Shown: piece after piece, positions 1 to 10,600 of the stretch
Numbering within the stretch: the stretch's first letter is position 1
Layout of the letters: the number at the start of each line of letters is the position of its first letter
DNA from: Rhineura floridana
Taxonomy: Eukaryota; Chordata; Lepidosauria; Squamata; Rhineuridae
Assembly (NCBI RefSeq): GCF_030035675.1
Contig: NC_084497.1
Span: 28,133,955-28,197,954 of the forward strand
Direction of reading: 5' to 3'
DNA length: 64,000 nucleotides
Notes under the pieces: generated by a model
What the model was told of the DNA's origin: nothing
What the model saw: the letters and a program-made list of their open reading frames with translations, nothing else
Database searches by the model: none
Position numbers and translations under genes: made by a program

Positions 1-1172
1 TTTTATTTTCTTCATTCGGACAAGACTTCCATTTTCTGAAGGAAGACTTTTTGCCTCTAAGAGCTTCCTTGACTTTGCTCGTTAACCATGCTGGCATCTT
101 CTTGGCCCTGGCGGTACCTTTTCTGATCTGTGGTATGCACTCCAGTTGAGCTTCTAATATAGTGTTTTTAAACAACTTCCAAGCATTTTCGAGTGATGTG
201 ACCCTCTGGACTTTGTTTTTCAGCTTTCTTTTTACCAATCTCCTCATTTTTGTGAAGTTTCCTCTTTTGAAGTCAAATGTGACCGTGTTGGATTTTCTTG
301 GCAATTGGCCAGTTACATGTATGTTTAATTTAATAGCACTGTGGTCACTGCTCCCAATCGGTTCAACAACACTTACATCTTGCACCAGGTCCCGGTCCCC
401 ACTGAGGATTAAGTCCAGGGTTGCCGTCCCTCTGGTCGGTTCCATGACCAACTGGTCTAGGGAATAGTCATTTAGAATATCTAGAAACTTTGTTTCTTTG
501 TCATGACTGGAACACATATGCAGCCAGTCTATGTCCGGGTAGTTGAAGTCACCCATTACTACCACATTTCCTAGTTTGGATGCTTCTTCAATTTCATATC
601 TCATCTCCAGGTCTCCCTGAGCATTTTGATCAGGGGGACGATAGATCGTTCCCAGTATTAAGTCCCTCCTGGGGCACGGTATCACCACCCACAACGATTC
701 TGTGGAGGAGTCTGCCTCTTTGGGGGTTTCGAGCTTGCTGGATTCAATGCCTTCTTTCACGTATAGAGCGACTCCGCCACCAATACGTCCTTCCCTGTCC
801 TTCCGATATAGTTTATATCCAGGGATAACCGTATCCCACTGGTTTTCTCCATTCCACCAGGTCTCCGTTATGCTCACTATATCAATGCTCTCCTCTAAGA
901 CCAAGCACTCCAGTTCTCCCATCTTGGTTCGCAGGCTCCTAGCATTAGCGTACAGGCACTTGTAAGCAGTGTCTCTCTTCAAGTGTCTTTGGCACTTGTG
1001 GTTAGGCCTGTGGTAATTTTGCTCTTCTGAATTTATATCCTGTGCCCCTGCTCTCACAATGCCTACTTCTAGGCCTACCCCTTTTAAAATTTCATCATTT
1101 CTTTGGTTTTTATCCCAGGGGGGAGGTTTATTCCGAACCGGACCTTTCTCAGCTCCTGTCGGGTTTCCCCCC
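1..1172 (-). CDS. CR1 ORF2, N-terminal part with APE-type endonuclease
   Basis: This frame is open for about 390 codons from just after the ORF1 stop to the window edge. It begins with a basic, proline-rich leader and then the endonuclease. Visible motifs in order: LYANARSLRTKM, TETWW (catalytic Glu of the metal site), YRPPDQN, VVMGDFNYPDIDW (Asp and Asn of the active site) and SSDHSAI (the terminal Asp-His pair). These are the signature residues of the exonuclease-endonuclease-phosphatase fold used by CR1/L2 LINEs to nick target DNA. The true start codon is unclear because no early Met stands out; the left end is cut by the window, so the reverse transcriptase is not visible. Confidence 0.85.
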
Positions 1173-1176
1173 TCAG

Positions 1177-2070
1177 TCAGTTTAAAACCACCTTTTTAAT
1201 TTTAAGTGCCAGCAGTCTGGTTCCATTCTGGTTCAAGTGGAGCCCGTCCCTTTTGTACAGGCCCGGCTTGTCCCAAAATGTTCCCCAGTGCCTAACAAAT
1301 CCAAACCCTTCCACCCGACACCATCGTCTCATCCACGCATTGAGACTGCGAAGCTGGGCCTGTCTGGCTGGTCCTGCGCGTGGAACCGGTAGCATTTCAG
1401 AGAAAGCCACCTTGGAGGTCCTGGCTTTCAGCATCCTACGTGGCAACCTAAATTTTGCTTCCAGGACCTCACGGCTGCATTTCCCCATGTCGTTGGTGCC
1501 AACGTGCACCACGACCACTGACTCCTTCCCAGCACTGTCTACCAAACTATCTAAACGACGGGCGATATCCGCAACCTTCGCACCAGGCAGGCAAAACACC
1601 TTGCGGTCTACACGCCCATCACACACCCCACTGTCTATGTTCCTAATGATCGAATCACCCACTACAAGGATCCCTCCGCCCCCTGGAGATATATCCTCGG
1701 CACAAGAGGATAGCTGCTCATCCCCCAAGGAATGGGTCCCTTCTAAGGGATCGTTTCCCTCTTCCTCAGCTGGATGCTCTCCTTCCCCGAGACCATCGTT
1801 GTCCATGATAGCAGGAGAGCTATCATCGTTGGAGTGGGACACAGCTATAACGTCCCTGAAGGCCTCCTCCACACACCTCTCTGCCTCTCTCAGCTTTTCC
1901 AGGTCCGCCACCTTGGCCTCAAGGAAATGAAGTCGTTCCTGGAGAGCCAGGAGCTCATTGCACCGAGAGCACACCCACGACTTCTGTCCAACAGGCAGAT
2001 AGTCGTACATGCTGCAGGCGGTGCAAAACACTGGAAAGCCCCCACACCCCTGCTGGCTTCTTACCTGCAT
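1177..2070 (-). CDS. CR1 ORF1 protein with CxxC motifs, coiled coil and SGNH esterase-like domain
   Basis: This 297-residue open frame starts MQVRSQQGCGG. Two CxxC pairs near residues 17-38 (FCTACS, VCSRCN) resemble a small zinc-binding module. They are followed by a Leu/Glu-rich stretch (about 40-65) likely to form a coiled coil and an acidic linker. An SGNH hydrolase-like domain covers about 130-297, with GDSIIRNID (nucleophile block), HVGTNDMG (Gly-Asn block) and DGLHLN (Asp-x-x-His block). CR1 ORF1 proteins are known to carry such esterase domains and to act as nucleic-acid-binding chaperones. The frame is uninterrupted. A 275-codon frame on the opposite strand over the same stretch is a shadow. 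Confidence 0.88.
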   Translation of the reverse strand: MQVRSQQGCGGFPVFCTACSMYDYLPVGQKSWVCSRCNELLALQERLHFLEAKVADLEKLREAERCVEEAFRDVIAVSHSNDDSSPAIMDNDGLGEGEHPAEEEGNDPLEGTHSLGDEQLSSCAEDISPGGGGILVVGDSIIRNIDSGVCDGRVDRKVFCLPGAKVADIARRLDSLVDSAGKESVVVVHVGTNDMGKCSREVLEAKFRLPRRMLKARTSKVAFSEMLPVPRAGPARQAQLRSLNAWMRRWCRVEGFGFVRHWGTFWDKPGLYKRDGLHLNQNGTRLLALKIKKVVLN

Positions 2071-2621
2071 AGTTTTGTTTAAGGTTTATTACGTCAATGG
2101 GTTGGAGACTGCGGTTTAGTTGAGGTCAGGGAACAGATTGGCAGAGTGGGGGGCCCTGGCCTCCTCGCCCTGGTGCCGAACTCGCTCTGCTGCTTAACTC
2201 GCCTTGACGCTTCGTCAGCTGGGGCTCCCTCTAGCTCGTGGAGCATAGGCATAGTGGCTGCCATACTAAAAGACTGACTTCTCTTGGGTGTGGAATGAGC
2301 ATAAAGTGGCACTTGTAGAAGTGCCAGTTCTTTAGGCCATAGCACACCATATCTTCAAAGGAGGAGGGAGCGACAGCAGCAACTAACAGTGTTGCTTTGT
2401 CCTTTTTTCAACTGTTACTGTGTTCGTAGCTGTATCCTTTCTCAGCAACATTTGCTCCCTTCCGCTTCTTGGGCTGTTTTGCAAAACGCAGGAATGATGC
2501 CAGGCACCTGCCGCTGCTGTAGACAGGGGTGCATGAGGTGCAAAACACAGTCTTATCGGCAAAGGCCATTATTCTGAGAAAATCTACGGAATATATATGG
2601 GTGCATCCAATTTGGTTTTGA

Positions 2622-2924
2622 TCCTCCTTGGCGCAGAGTGGTAAGCGGCCATAACGCAGCCAAAGCTCTGCTCACGGCCGGACTTCAATTCCAACGGAAG
2701 GAGGAAGTCGAATCTCCAGTAAAAGGGGTCGAGGTCCACTCAGCCTCCCATCCATCCGTGGTCGGTAAAATGAGTACCCGGCATGTGCTGGGGGGTAAAT
2801 AAAGCCCAGGAAGGAACTGGCAATCCCACCCCATATATATGGTCTGTCTGCCTAGTAAACGTTGCAAGATGTCACCCTAAGAGTCAGAAACGACTCGCAC
2901 TATAAGTGCGGGGTCACCTTTTTT
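2622..2924 (+). mobile_element. tRNA-derived SINE, family A, copy 1
   Basis: The head carries a pol III A box (TGGCGCAGAGTGG) and a slightly decayed B box (ACTTCAATTCC), followed by a tRNA-unrelated body. A second copy lies in the opposite orientation at 48350-48649 and matches along its full length, which defines the family. The element ends in a short T run at about 2921. The interval from 2346 to 2621 to its left shows nothing recognisable. Confidence 0.85.
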
Positions 2925-3009
2925 AATTTGGTTTTACGGAGAGTTAGGTCCGTTGAAATGAATGGGCTTAAGTTATTTATTGCCTTCCGCACATGCCTCA
3001 AGGCGATAA

Positions 3010-3260
3010 TAAGAGCGTAAGAAAAGCCTGGCTGCCGGATCAGGCCAGTGGCCCATCTAGTCCAGCATCCTGTTCTGACAGTGGCCAACCAGTTGCCCCA
3101 ATGGGAAGCCTGCAAGCAGGACCTGAGCGCAAGAGCCATCCTGCCGTTTCCGGCTACTGGTATTCTGAAGCAGACTGCCTGCAACTATGAAGGCGGAGAA
3201 GAGTCATCATGGCTAGATAGCCTTATCCTCCCTGAAGTTGTCTCATCCTCTTCTGGAGCC
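3010..3260 (+). repeat. Interspersed repeat family N (unclassified)
   Basis: The core reads as the reverse of 'gaacaggatgctggact' with 'CCCATCTAGTCCAGCATC'. Related copies occur at 15640-16015, 17010-17270, 34870-35060, 39625-39840, 42950-43095 and, 3'-truncated, 52300-52500. The family is common in squamates, but I cannot assign it to a class from sequence alone. Confidence 0.7.
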
Positions 3261-3279
3261 ATCCAATGTACAGAATGCA

Positions 3280-3375
3280 ATAAAAACAGTTTTAAAAAAA
3301 TAAGAATAAAAACTAAAGGCGCCCTGGGCTCCTACTGGAAGAAAGGGCCGAGTATGAGAGAAATAAATAAATAAT
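3280..3375 (+). repeat. LINE 3'-end fragment (L2/CR1-like) with ATAAA tail
   Basis: The text GCCCTGGGCTCCTACTGG followed by AAATAAATAAATAA is the typical 3' end shared by several copies here (12600-12755 on +, 12185-12260 and 33575-33665 on -). It is non-coding. Confidence 0.55.
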
Positions 3376-3409
3376 ACAGCCGCAAATAAAAAAGTTGATG
3401 TCGGCGAAT

Positions 3410-3595
3410 TTTGATAGGTCTACTCTGAGCAGGACTAATTTTGGATACAACAAACAGCATATAAAAATGAGGAGTTGCTCTGTATTGGGTGGTATTCAGC
3501 CACTCAGAGTAGACTCGTTTAAAAGCATGAATCTGTCATGTCCATTGACCTCAGGGGGTCTACTCTGAGCAGGTTGCCTGCTACCCATTGAAAGT
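3410..3595. repeat. MITE family T (GGTCTACTCTGAG) fragments
   Basis: Two pieces of a short foldback element contain GGTCTACTCTGAGCAGG. Fuller copies of this family are at 19920-20125, 34330-34447, 40330-40435, 41236-41346, 47330-47440, 49498-49607 and 61388-61500. In the fuller copies a left arm ending near TTGTATCC/GGATACAA pairs with a right arm. Confidence 0.6.
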
Positions 3596-3639
3596 GTGCT
3601 ATTGAAATATACCTCCCCAAAGCTCTGTGATCCTATATA

Positions 3640-3760
3640 CTGAGCCTGCAGATATTGCTGAACCACAACTCCCATAATCCCTGATGTTTGTTGCAGCTGA
3701 TGGGAGTTATAGTTCAGCAATATCTGAAGGGCCAAAGGTTGCCCACTCCTGCTGGTGTAT
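3640..3760. repeat. MITE family M foldback element
   Basis: Arms built on AACTACAACTCCCATCAT and its complement flank a short loop, forming a near-palindrome of about 110 bp. This is one of about 20 copies in the window. Confidence 0.7.
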
Positions 3761-4374
3761 GTTTACTTGGATGTAAGTTGCATTGAACTCAGTGATGCTT
3801 ACTTCTGAGTAAACATGCATAGGATTGCTCTTGAGACTTCACTCTTAAACATGTTTACTCAAAAGCAATTCCCACTGTGTTCAGTGGGCGTTACTCCCAG
3901 GTAAGCGTGTACAGGGGCTGAATTCAGACTCATCCACCTGTCACGAAGCTGCTGATTGATCTTTATTAAAAACAGAAATGAATTCCCAAAAAGTATTTCT
4001 AAGAGGGTGGCTGGCAGGATTTTAATTTAATACGAAATGAGCTCTGATGGATCTGGATCAAGAGGCTATGTAGGGCCATGTACTTTTCACAGTAGTGGTG
4101 AGCCAGATGGTTGGGGGGATACCACATTCAAGACCTTCTTGTTTGGTCAATGGCATCTGGTATTCAGGGGTATACTGCTTTGAACATGGAGGCTCAACTC
4201 TCACCTAAGAATTTTATTGTATTTGGAATTGTGTATACACTGCTGTTTATAAAAGCACTGTGATATTTTACATAGCAGAAACAGAAAACTGCCTTACACA
4301 ATTGCATTAAAGGTCCATCTAGTCCAGCACCCTGTTGCTATCAGTGGCTAGAAATCCCACAAAGGGGGCATATC

Positions 4375-4867
4375 ATATGTGGGAAGCCTTTGGCCCTCCA
4401 AATGTTGCTGAACTACAACTCCCATCATCCCTGGCCATGCTGCCTGGGGCTGATGAAAGCTGGAGTCCAGCCGCTGGAGGGCTGCAGGTTCTTCTGCATC
4501 CCTGAAGACCATCACTTGCCTTTACTGCCCCTAGCCACCTCCTTTGCCTCCTTTTAATACAGCGCTGGGGAACCTTCGGTGTTCTACCTGTTGTTGGACT
4601 ACCAGCATCTCTGACCATTGGCCATGCTGTCTGCTGGGGATGATGAGAGCTGGAGTTCAGCAACATCCGGGTGTTCCCCACTCCTGCATTAAAAGAAGGC
4701 AGACTTGTGATGGAGGTTGCTAGGGTCAGTAAAGGCAAGTGATGGTCTATTTCAGGGATGAGGACCTGGGACCCTCCAGATGTAGCTGGGCTCCGTCTTC
4801 TATCAGCCAGCGTGGCCAATGGTCAGGGGTGATGATGGAAGTTGGAGTCCAGGTTTCCCATCCCTGC
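4375..4867. repeat. Cluster of three MITE family M copies in the AGTRAP intron
   Basis: Copies at about 4375-4480, 4557-4690 and 4752-4867 repeat the motifs CTACAACTCCCATCATCCC and TGATGAGAGCTGGAGT, and lie back to back. They are non-coding; the short ORFs crossing them are spurious. Confidence 0.65.
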
Positions 4868-4970
4868 CTTGGGTTGATGTGAGGCTTATTGCTAGGAACA
4901 CCTTGAGCCCTGTTTGCTGCTGCTTCACGCTAAAAGCTTTTGCTTCCCCCCCCCCCTTCATCTTCTGCAG

Positions 4971-5083
4971 GTGTCTTGAACGTCGGCCAGGACCGCAGCT
5001 CGTACCAGCCCATTGACCAGCCGGAGCCGCCCTGCCCGTACCCTGATGTGGCTAACAAGGCTGCCCCACCTCGCCCCTACTGA
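4971..5083 (+). CDS. AGTRAP: AGTRAP last coding exon (C-terminal tail)
   Basis: A strong acceptor (C-rich tract then TCTTCTGCAG) opens an exon whose first two bases complete a codon; 36 codons then run to TGA at 5081-5083. The peptide contains GQDRSSYQPID, which closely matches the human AGTRAP tail (SSQDRSAYQTID). AGTRAP is a small multi-membrane-segment protein that binds the C terminus of the type 1 angiotensin II receptor and promotes its internalisation; this exon encodes the cytosolic tail, here Pro-rich and ending in PPRPY. All other AGTRAP exons must lie left of the window. The downstream neighbour is C1orf167 on the same strand, as in human. Confidence 0.92.
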
Positions 5084-5835
5084 GGGGCCCTCATTGACCA
5101 AACATCCAAAGAACACTGGGCTGTTTTCCTTGCCGCATTTGGAAAGAAAACCGTTTTCACCTCTTTCCCGTTTCCTTCTTCCTGCCTGCACCGAGACATA
5201 CGGTTTTGGAAAACCAGCTGGAAAAAAAAACTTTGGCGACAAGGCAGTCGCTGCTTTTCTGTTTCTCCTGGATGACTTGAGGTCTTTCCCATCGTTTCTG
5301 CTGCGAATCCAGAACACACCTTGGAGAATTTGCTTTTAAACTCTTTCCTGTCTTTATCCTGAGTAGTACTGCCCTTGCAGTTCCTTTCTGTGATGGCCAA
5401 CTTCATTTCTCCCTTTTTTCAGACAAGCTGAAGCTCATCCATCGAGCCTGCAAATGCGTGGGCTTAGAAGATTACTCTGAGAAGAGTTTTTGGGGTTTCC
5501 ACCCAAACATCGTCCTCCTTCCTGCGCTAAGAGACTTAATGCTCTTGCAAAAATGGTTAGGAAAAGTTCTGACCACTAACAGGAGCCAACTAACTTTTGA
5601 GTCAAAGGAGCAATCCCTGCCCCTTTGTTGCTGCAACTGTGCCATTTTTCTGCTGCTGAATTGCTGCGCGCACGGTCTGATGGCTGTAGGGTTGCCGATT
5701 GATTTCTCTCTCAAAAATACTTTTTGTGCCTTAAACACCCCCACACACCCTTCCTCCCATTATGGTTTGTTTGTACCTTGCTTCAAAAGAGAATTAAAGA
5801 ACCTTTTTAATAAAATATTTCACACACATAAAACA
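5084..5835 (+). other. AGTRAP: AGTRAP 3' UTR
   Basis: About 750 bases of apparently single-copy sequence follow the AGTRAP stop and end at a canonical AATAAA. No other gene signal is seen here; the ORFs on both strands lack any family resemblance. The exact cleavage site is inferred, probably near 5825-5835. Confidence 0.75.
5809..5814 (+). terminator. AGTRAP poly(A) signal AATAAA
   Basis: A canonical hexamer lies about 725 bases after the stop codon in a U-rich context; a CA-rich stretch follows that could hold the cleavage site. Confidence 0.75.
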
Positions 5836-6410
5836 AAAAAAGTCTTGGAAGTTTGAAATTGGCCAGGCTTCTTTCTGGTAGACTTGCACTCTTGTTTGAT
5901 TCTTAACGGGTGAATGAACCTGGGCCACTGCGAAGGTGAATGAATGAGCAAATCCTCATTTTTTAAAACTGTTAAACTGCCCAGTTACTTGTGAATTAAG
6001 TCCCAGGACTGGCCCTGCCATGAGGGGGAGTGAGGCGTGTTGGCAAAGAAAGAGTGCCTGAATGTATTTTTCCACAGCAGAGTTACAAGGCCAAGAAGCA
6101 CAGAGTCCATGCAGATCTCAAGGACAAGTATCCAAGGCAACCAGCTGGCCTTATCTATAAGACTTAGCAGATCTGGCCAGTCGGTGTGGGGGTCGAGGAG
6201 TTTGTATAGAGAGAGCTTGTGATATATTGTCAGTAAAGTAACTCTTAAAACTTATTGCTTGTCCGGCTCATTGCTTCAACTGGCATCTAGCCTGTCACTA
6301 TACTGTTCTGCATCCGGGGCATCTGCTTGCGCCAGATACAACATCCAACATCCAGCAGCGGAGTCCACCTACAAAGGACCTTTTGATACACGTTCATTTT
6401 TTTTTTTTAA
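5836..6410. other. Spacer between AGTRAP and C1orf167, no gene seen
   Basis: No exon-like sequence is visible. The stretch from about 6040 to 6330 has a composition and short motifs that faintly recall an old LTR-type fossil, but I cannot support that call. Confidence 0.5.
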
Positions 6411-6414
6411 GCGG

Positions 6415-6575
6415 CGGTCATTATACATTGAAAGCACATTACTTCCCTTAAACCTGGGAACTGTAGTTTGCACCTCACTGAGCGACCATTCCCAGACGCA
6501 TTAACAAACCACAGTTTCTGGGGGTGGGGGGAAGTCATGTGCTTCAAATGCTTGGTGTGTAGCTATGACTTGTGG
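6415..6575. repeat. MITE family P copy 1
   Basis: Inverted arms (AAAGCACATTACTTCCC versus GGAAGTCATGTGCTT) flank CTGGGAACTGTAGTTTG. Related copies are at 50205-50425 and 52490-52665. The element sits just upstream of the C1orf167 promoter region. Confidence 0.65.
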
Positions 6576-6669
6576 CGTTTGTGGGTGAAGCCTATATTGT
6601 GTTTTTTGAAACTGGGGGTCGGGTCAGCAGTCTTCAGGAGTGGGATGCGGGTGCAGCTTAGCTGAAATT

Positions 6670-7044
6670 CCCACCATGCATTTTGGGAGCGGGGGGGGGG
6701 GGAGCTCTGCTTGAGAGTGGTAGCGCTGCTGCCAGTCAAAATGCACAACTCAAGCGTATGGTAGGTGCCTTGCCGCAGCCGCTTCGACCCTCGCGGGATC
6801 CCTGCCGGGGCCCCGTTGGAAGCTTTGGCGGCTCCGCGGCGCGGGATGGTCGATGCCCCCCTTGGCTTCCCCCCGCTGCGTTTCCGTCGGTTTGAAGGCA
6901 GGCGCGGGGAGTCTTTAGCTGAGGGGTGTGCAACGGAAAGCGGCTTTTCTACTCGACCCATCTTTGGACCCCTCTCCCCTGCCCTTTTGGCACAATTTTT
7001 CCTTCAACGCGTTTCCAGCTTGTCTCTCTTTAGCAGCGACGGAG
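6670..7044 (+). promoter_or_regulatory. Putative C1orf167 promoter and non-coding first exon
   Basis: This is a CpG-rich stretch (dense from about 6770 to 7045) in otherwise CpG-poor DNA. It ends with CAGCGACGGAG followed by GTAAGA, a good donor at 7045, so a non-coding 5' exon ending at 7044 is plausible. The first coding exon follows 550 bases downstream. The transcription start is not determined. Confidence 0.5.
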
Positions 7045-7616
7045 GTAAGACGTTTCTCCCCTCCCCTCCCGGCAAGACTCTGCCTAAACCCCTCCCACCC
7101 TCCTCAGTACAGCCAGGAATTGGGAGGGGGGTGTTAAACGGTAAGGGGGCGTTTTCTCTGACTGCTGCGCAATAGCGCAGTGGCAAATTCAGAAGTGCAG
7201 GGACCCTCCGTGATAGTCACAGCCACGCTCCCCTTTTCTGCTGTAAGTTGAGAAAGAGATCCTTGTTAATGCCTTCTCCCGCAACAACAAACACCTCTAT
7301 GAGCCAACCAGCACGAAAGGGGAGTGTTAGCCACTGAAGAGAGTCTTCTCAGGGCCCGACTCACCTCTTTTCACTCTGATTGCCTCCAATCAGCAGGAAA
7401 GGACAAGGAAGCGTGTTACAAGACTCTTTGCAGTGGCTAACACACTCCCTAGCTCATACCGGCTTTTGTGCTCCTTGTTGCCATCTCTGTGCCCTGCCTT
7501 TGTTTACCTTCTCTTGCTTTGATCTTCCAGTGGTTGGTGCATGGCATTGCCCGGGTCGCTGGGTCGGCCTTTCCAAATATTCTCGTTATTGCACAGGTGT
7601 GGACTACCTGAACAGG

Positions 7617-7677
7617 ATGCCGAGAGGCAGGAAGAAAGAAAATATCCCGCCTCTTTTAAGCCGCTACGCGACATCAG
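7617..7677 (+). CDS. C1orf167: C1orf167 coding exon 1 (residues 1-20)
   Basis: The acceptor TTGCACAG opens the exon at 7597; 20 untranslated bases precede the ATG. The peptide MPRGRKKENIPPLL holds a KEN motif. It ends TCAG/GTAAGG with one base left over, which is completed to Ala by the next exon. Confidence 0.75.
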
Positions 7678-10600
7678 GTAAGGTCCGTGGATGTGAAAGT
7701 CCCTCCAGGCCCAGGGTGGGGAACCTTGGGCCCTGGGACCAAAGGCAGCCCTCCTGCCCCACTCTCCGGCCCTTGGGACTGTTCCCCAGACCACCACCCC
7801 ATTATCCTTGCTTTGCAACCTCCTGGAGTTGTTTATTTTTTGTCTAGCTGGAATGCGCCCTTGCACTCTAATCATGCCTCCTGCTTGCTTGAGGATAGAG
7901 AGGGGTGTGTTGAGTTTGTGTAGAAACGAGCCTGCTCTACAAAGGGAAAAATTTACATTTCTAAATGTATGAAGAAATATTACTTGAAATAAGAACCAGG
8001 CATCTATATGTTATTTGTCTTTCTGTGTCTTGGGGTGGGATGAGACGTATAATTACGAGATGTGTTGAGGAGTGTGGCGTAGTGGTTAGTGTGCTGGACT
8101 ATGACCTGGGAGACCAAGGTTCGAATCCCCACACAGCCATGAAGCTCACTGGGTGACCTTGGGCCAGTCGCTGCCTCCCAGCCTCAGACGGAGGTGATGG
8201 TAAACCACCTCTGAATACCGCTTGCCGTGAAAACCCTATTCATAGGGTCGCCATAAGTAGGAATTGACTTGAAGGCAGTCCATTTCATTTTTCATTGTTT
8301 TAGAATTAGAAACGTGGGCACGTAACTTTAAGAACTTGTGCCAGAGCTTGCTTTTCCCTCCTCCTCCCTCTTTCCTCTTGTGTCATATCTTTTTAAGATG
8401 GAAAAGCCTGAGGGCAGGAACCAAGCTGTTCTGGGAGCATTTTTTTTTTTTTTTGCTAAAGAGGCAGAGTATAAATGCCTTAAATTATATACATTTGTTA
8501 CTGAGTGATAATAAATGAGGAACTGGGTAAAATAATTCAACAACAATAATAATGCTAGTAATAGTAACAGTAGTAATATAAATGGGTAGGGCATCACCTT
8601 GTTGTTCCGTTGCTGGATCAAAGTGTCTCTCCTTCTCTCTCCGCCCTCCCCGGACATCTGGAGTCACAATGGCTAAGTGGCCTCTTTAATCGTGGGCATT
8701 AAGCTGTTTACTCAGTTGGTTTGCAGGCTCCACTTCGGATTTGGTGCATTAAGAGTGTGTGGGCTTGTTTGCCAAGCAGAGCCCAGCGCAAGCGGGGGGG
8801 GGGGTTATCCCTCAACGTCAGAGAAGTGAACACAAAGGGGCATCTATGTTTGCCCCCAAACTTTCTGGACAGAGCCGGCGGGATGTCCCACCGTGATCGG
8901 GGTGAGTAAGGCCCTCGAGCGGAAAAGAGGCGGTGTACCTTGGGAGGCGGGTCAGAAAGCTGGCTGGTAGCTGAGCTCAGGGGCTGGCCCAAGGCGATTA
9001 ATGAGTCCTTTCAGTTGGGAGGTAGGCACCCTGGATTCAGTTTCGTTTCCTTGCAAAGGGGACCATGACACAAGTGGCACCTGCAACAAAAAGCTGCAGT
9101 GTGTCTTCTCGTCGTAGCCAACATTCAAAATTCCATGGCTACTGAGTATGTTTACTTCTTAATGGGGAGGGTTTTTTGGGGGGGGGCTACCTCTTAGGTA
9201 GTGGTTTATTTATTTATTTTGTATTTCTGCAAACGTTGGGGTTGGGAACAGGAAGCTGCCTTATACTGAGGCAGACCACTGGTCCATCTAGCTCAGTATT
9301 GTCTACACTGACTGGCAGCCGCTCTCGAAGGATTTCAGGCCAGGTTCTGTCTCAGCCCTACCTGGAGATGCCATTGGGGATTGAACCTGGGACCTTCTGC
9401 ATGCAAGGCAGATGCTCTGCCCCTGAGATATGGCCCTTCCCAAACCGTTCATCCATCTGGCTCAGTATTGCTCACACAGGCTGGGGATGCCGGGGATCAA
9501 ACCTGGGGCCTTCTGCTTGTAGAGCAGCGACTCTGCGGCTGAGTTATGGCCTCCGCCCCCCCAAGCACGCCAATTTTCTTTCTCATTAGCCTCATTTTGG
9601 CTCCATTTCAGTTGACGTTCAGCACCTGCGTTTGCTGTTAGAGGGAATGACAGACCGTAGTTGAAAATCCTTTCATTGTGGCTGCTTGTGAACAGAGCTT
9701 GTAAGAAGAGACCATTGGAGCTTTTCTAGGGATTGGTTGTGTATCCCTTGCTAATCCAGGGACGGATTGTTCTAGGACAGAGCCAGTCCTCCTGTGTAGC
9801 GTCTTACCTGAAATCCAGAGTTTGCACTGGGTGAAGAAGTCCAAACCACACATAATTTTGCAAGTCTCTGTCATGAGGACCATAGCTCAGTGGCGGAACA
9901 CCTGCCTTGCATGCAGAAGGCCTTAGGTTCAGTTCCCAGCATCTCCAGGTTGGACTGTGAGCTGCTGCCAGTCAGTGTAGACAGTACTGAGCTTGAGGGA
10001 CCAACGGCATGACTCCCAATAAGGCACCTTCCTGTGTCGTCGCCCTCCCTCTCTTACTTGCCTTTTTAATAAACTTAATCATTCCCCAATTGTTGCATCA
10101 TTTTACTGGGAAGGGGCAGTACTCAGATGTAGATCAGTTTTTGATGCATTCTTCTACTCAAATTACCTACTTCAGACATCATTGTGTATCCATACTGCTT
10201 ATTTTTCCCATTAGCTTTGCTTTTGTGACACCACGGAATATTCAGAGACATCCTAACTGGTGAGAGGGAAAGTTCTGCCATGGGGCCAGTGTTAAATATT
10301 AGCTGCGGGGGGGGGATGGAAATGCTTTTGAGACACGTGCTGAATCCTACTGTGAATGGCTTTATGTTCCCTCCCCCACCCTCTGCAGAGCAAAGAAAGG
10401 TTCAGGAAAATATTAACCTTAATCTGTATCTATCTATCTAGCTATTGGGTCAAACCGTGGAGAAGTGACTGCCCAGGGCAGGCAACGGGATGCATCTACC
10501 AGAAACCGAAGCAATGACCCACAGCTACACAGAATGGTTCAGACCAATCTTGCTTGCCCTTATTGGCCTTTCCGGGATGCCACCAGTGACTCTTTGTCCC

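Larger units (their letters stand above)
1..2345 (-). mobile_element. CR1 LINE, 5' two-ORF portion, cut by the window edge
   Basis: A non-LTR retrotransposon of the CR1 clade lies on the minus strand in the presumed last AGTRAP intron. Reading right to left it has a GC-rich 5' leader (about 2345-2071), an open ORF1 (2070-1177) and an ORF2 that is open from 1172 to the window edge. The leader has the CR1-like stretch about tandem AATAAACC just before the ORF1 start. ORF1 carries an SGNH/GDSL esterase-like domain and ORF2 starts with an APE-type endonuclease, a combination known for CR1. Reverse transcriptase would lie left of the window. No stop interrupts either frame in the visible part, so the copy looks young. 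The 5' boundary is approximate. Confidence 0.9.

Noticed and set aside
1103-1930. 275-codon plus-strand open frame
   Set aside because: It is the antisense of CR1 ORF1; the minus strand has the domain motifs and this one has none.
5458-5856. 132-codon frame in the AGTRAP 3' UTR
   Set aside because: No family resemblance and it ends over the poly(A) region; typical chance frame in a UTR.
6040-6330. LTR-like stretch upstream of C1orf167
   Set aside because: Composition and a few short motifs recall an LTR-type fossil, but I see no paired ends, no flanking duplication and no internal region, so no element is called.
9874-9950. tRNA-like gene (GCTCAGTGG... GGTTCAGTTCC)
   Set aside because: The A and B boxes belong to a SINE head: over 20 copies with the same non-tRNA body occur, and no cloverleaf of a functional tRNA closes. 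The same holds for all other family B copies and for 2622 and 48649.
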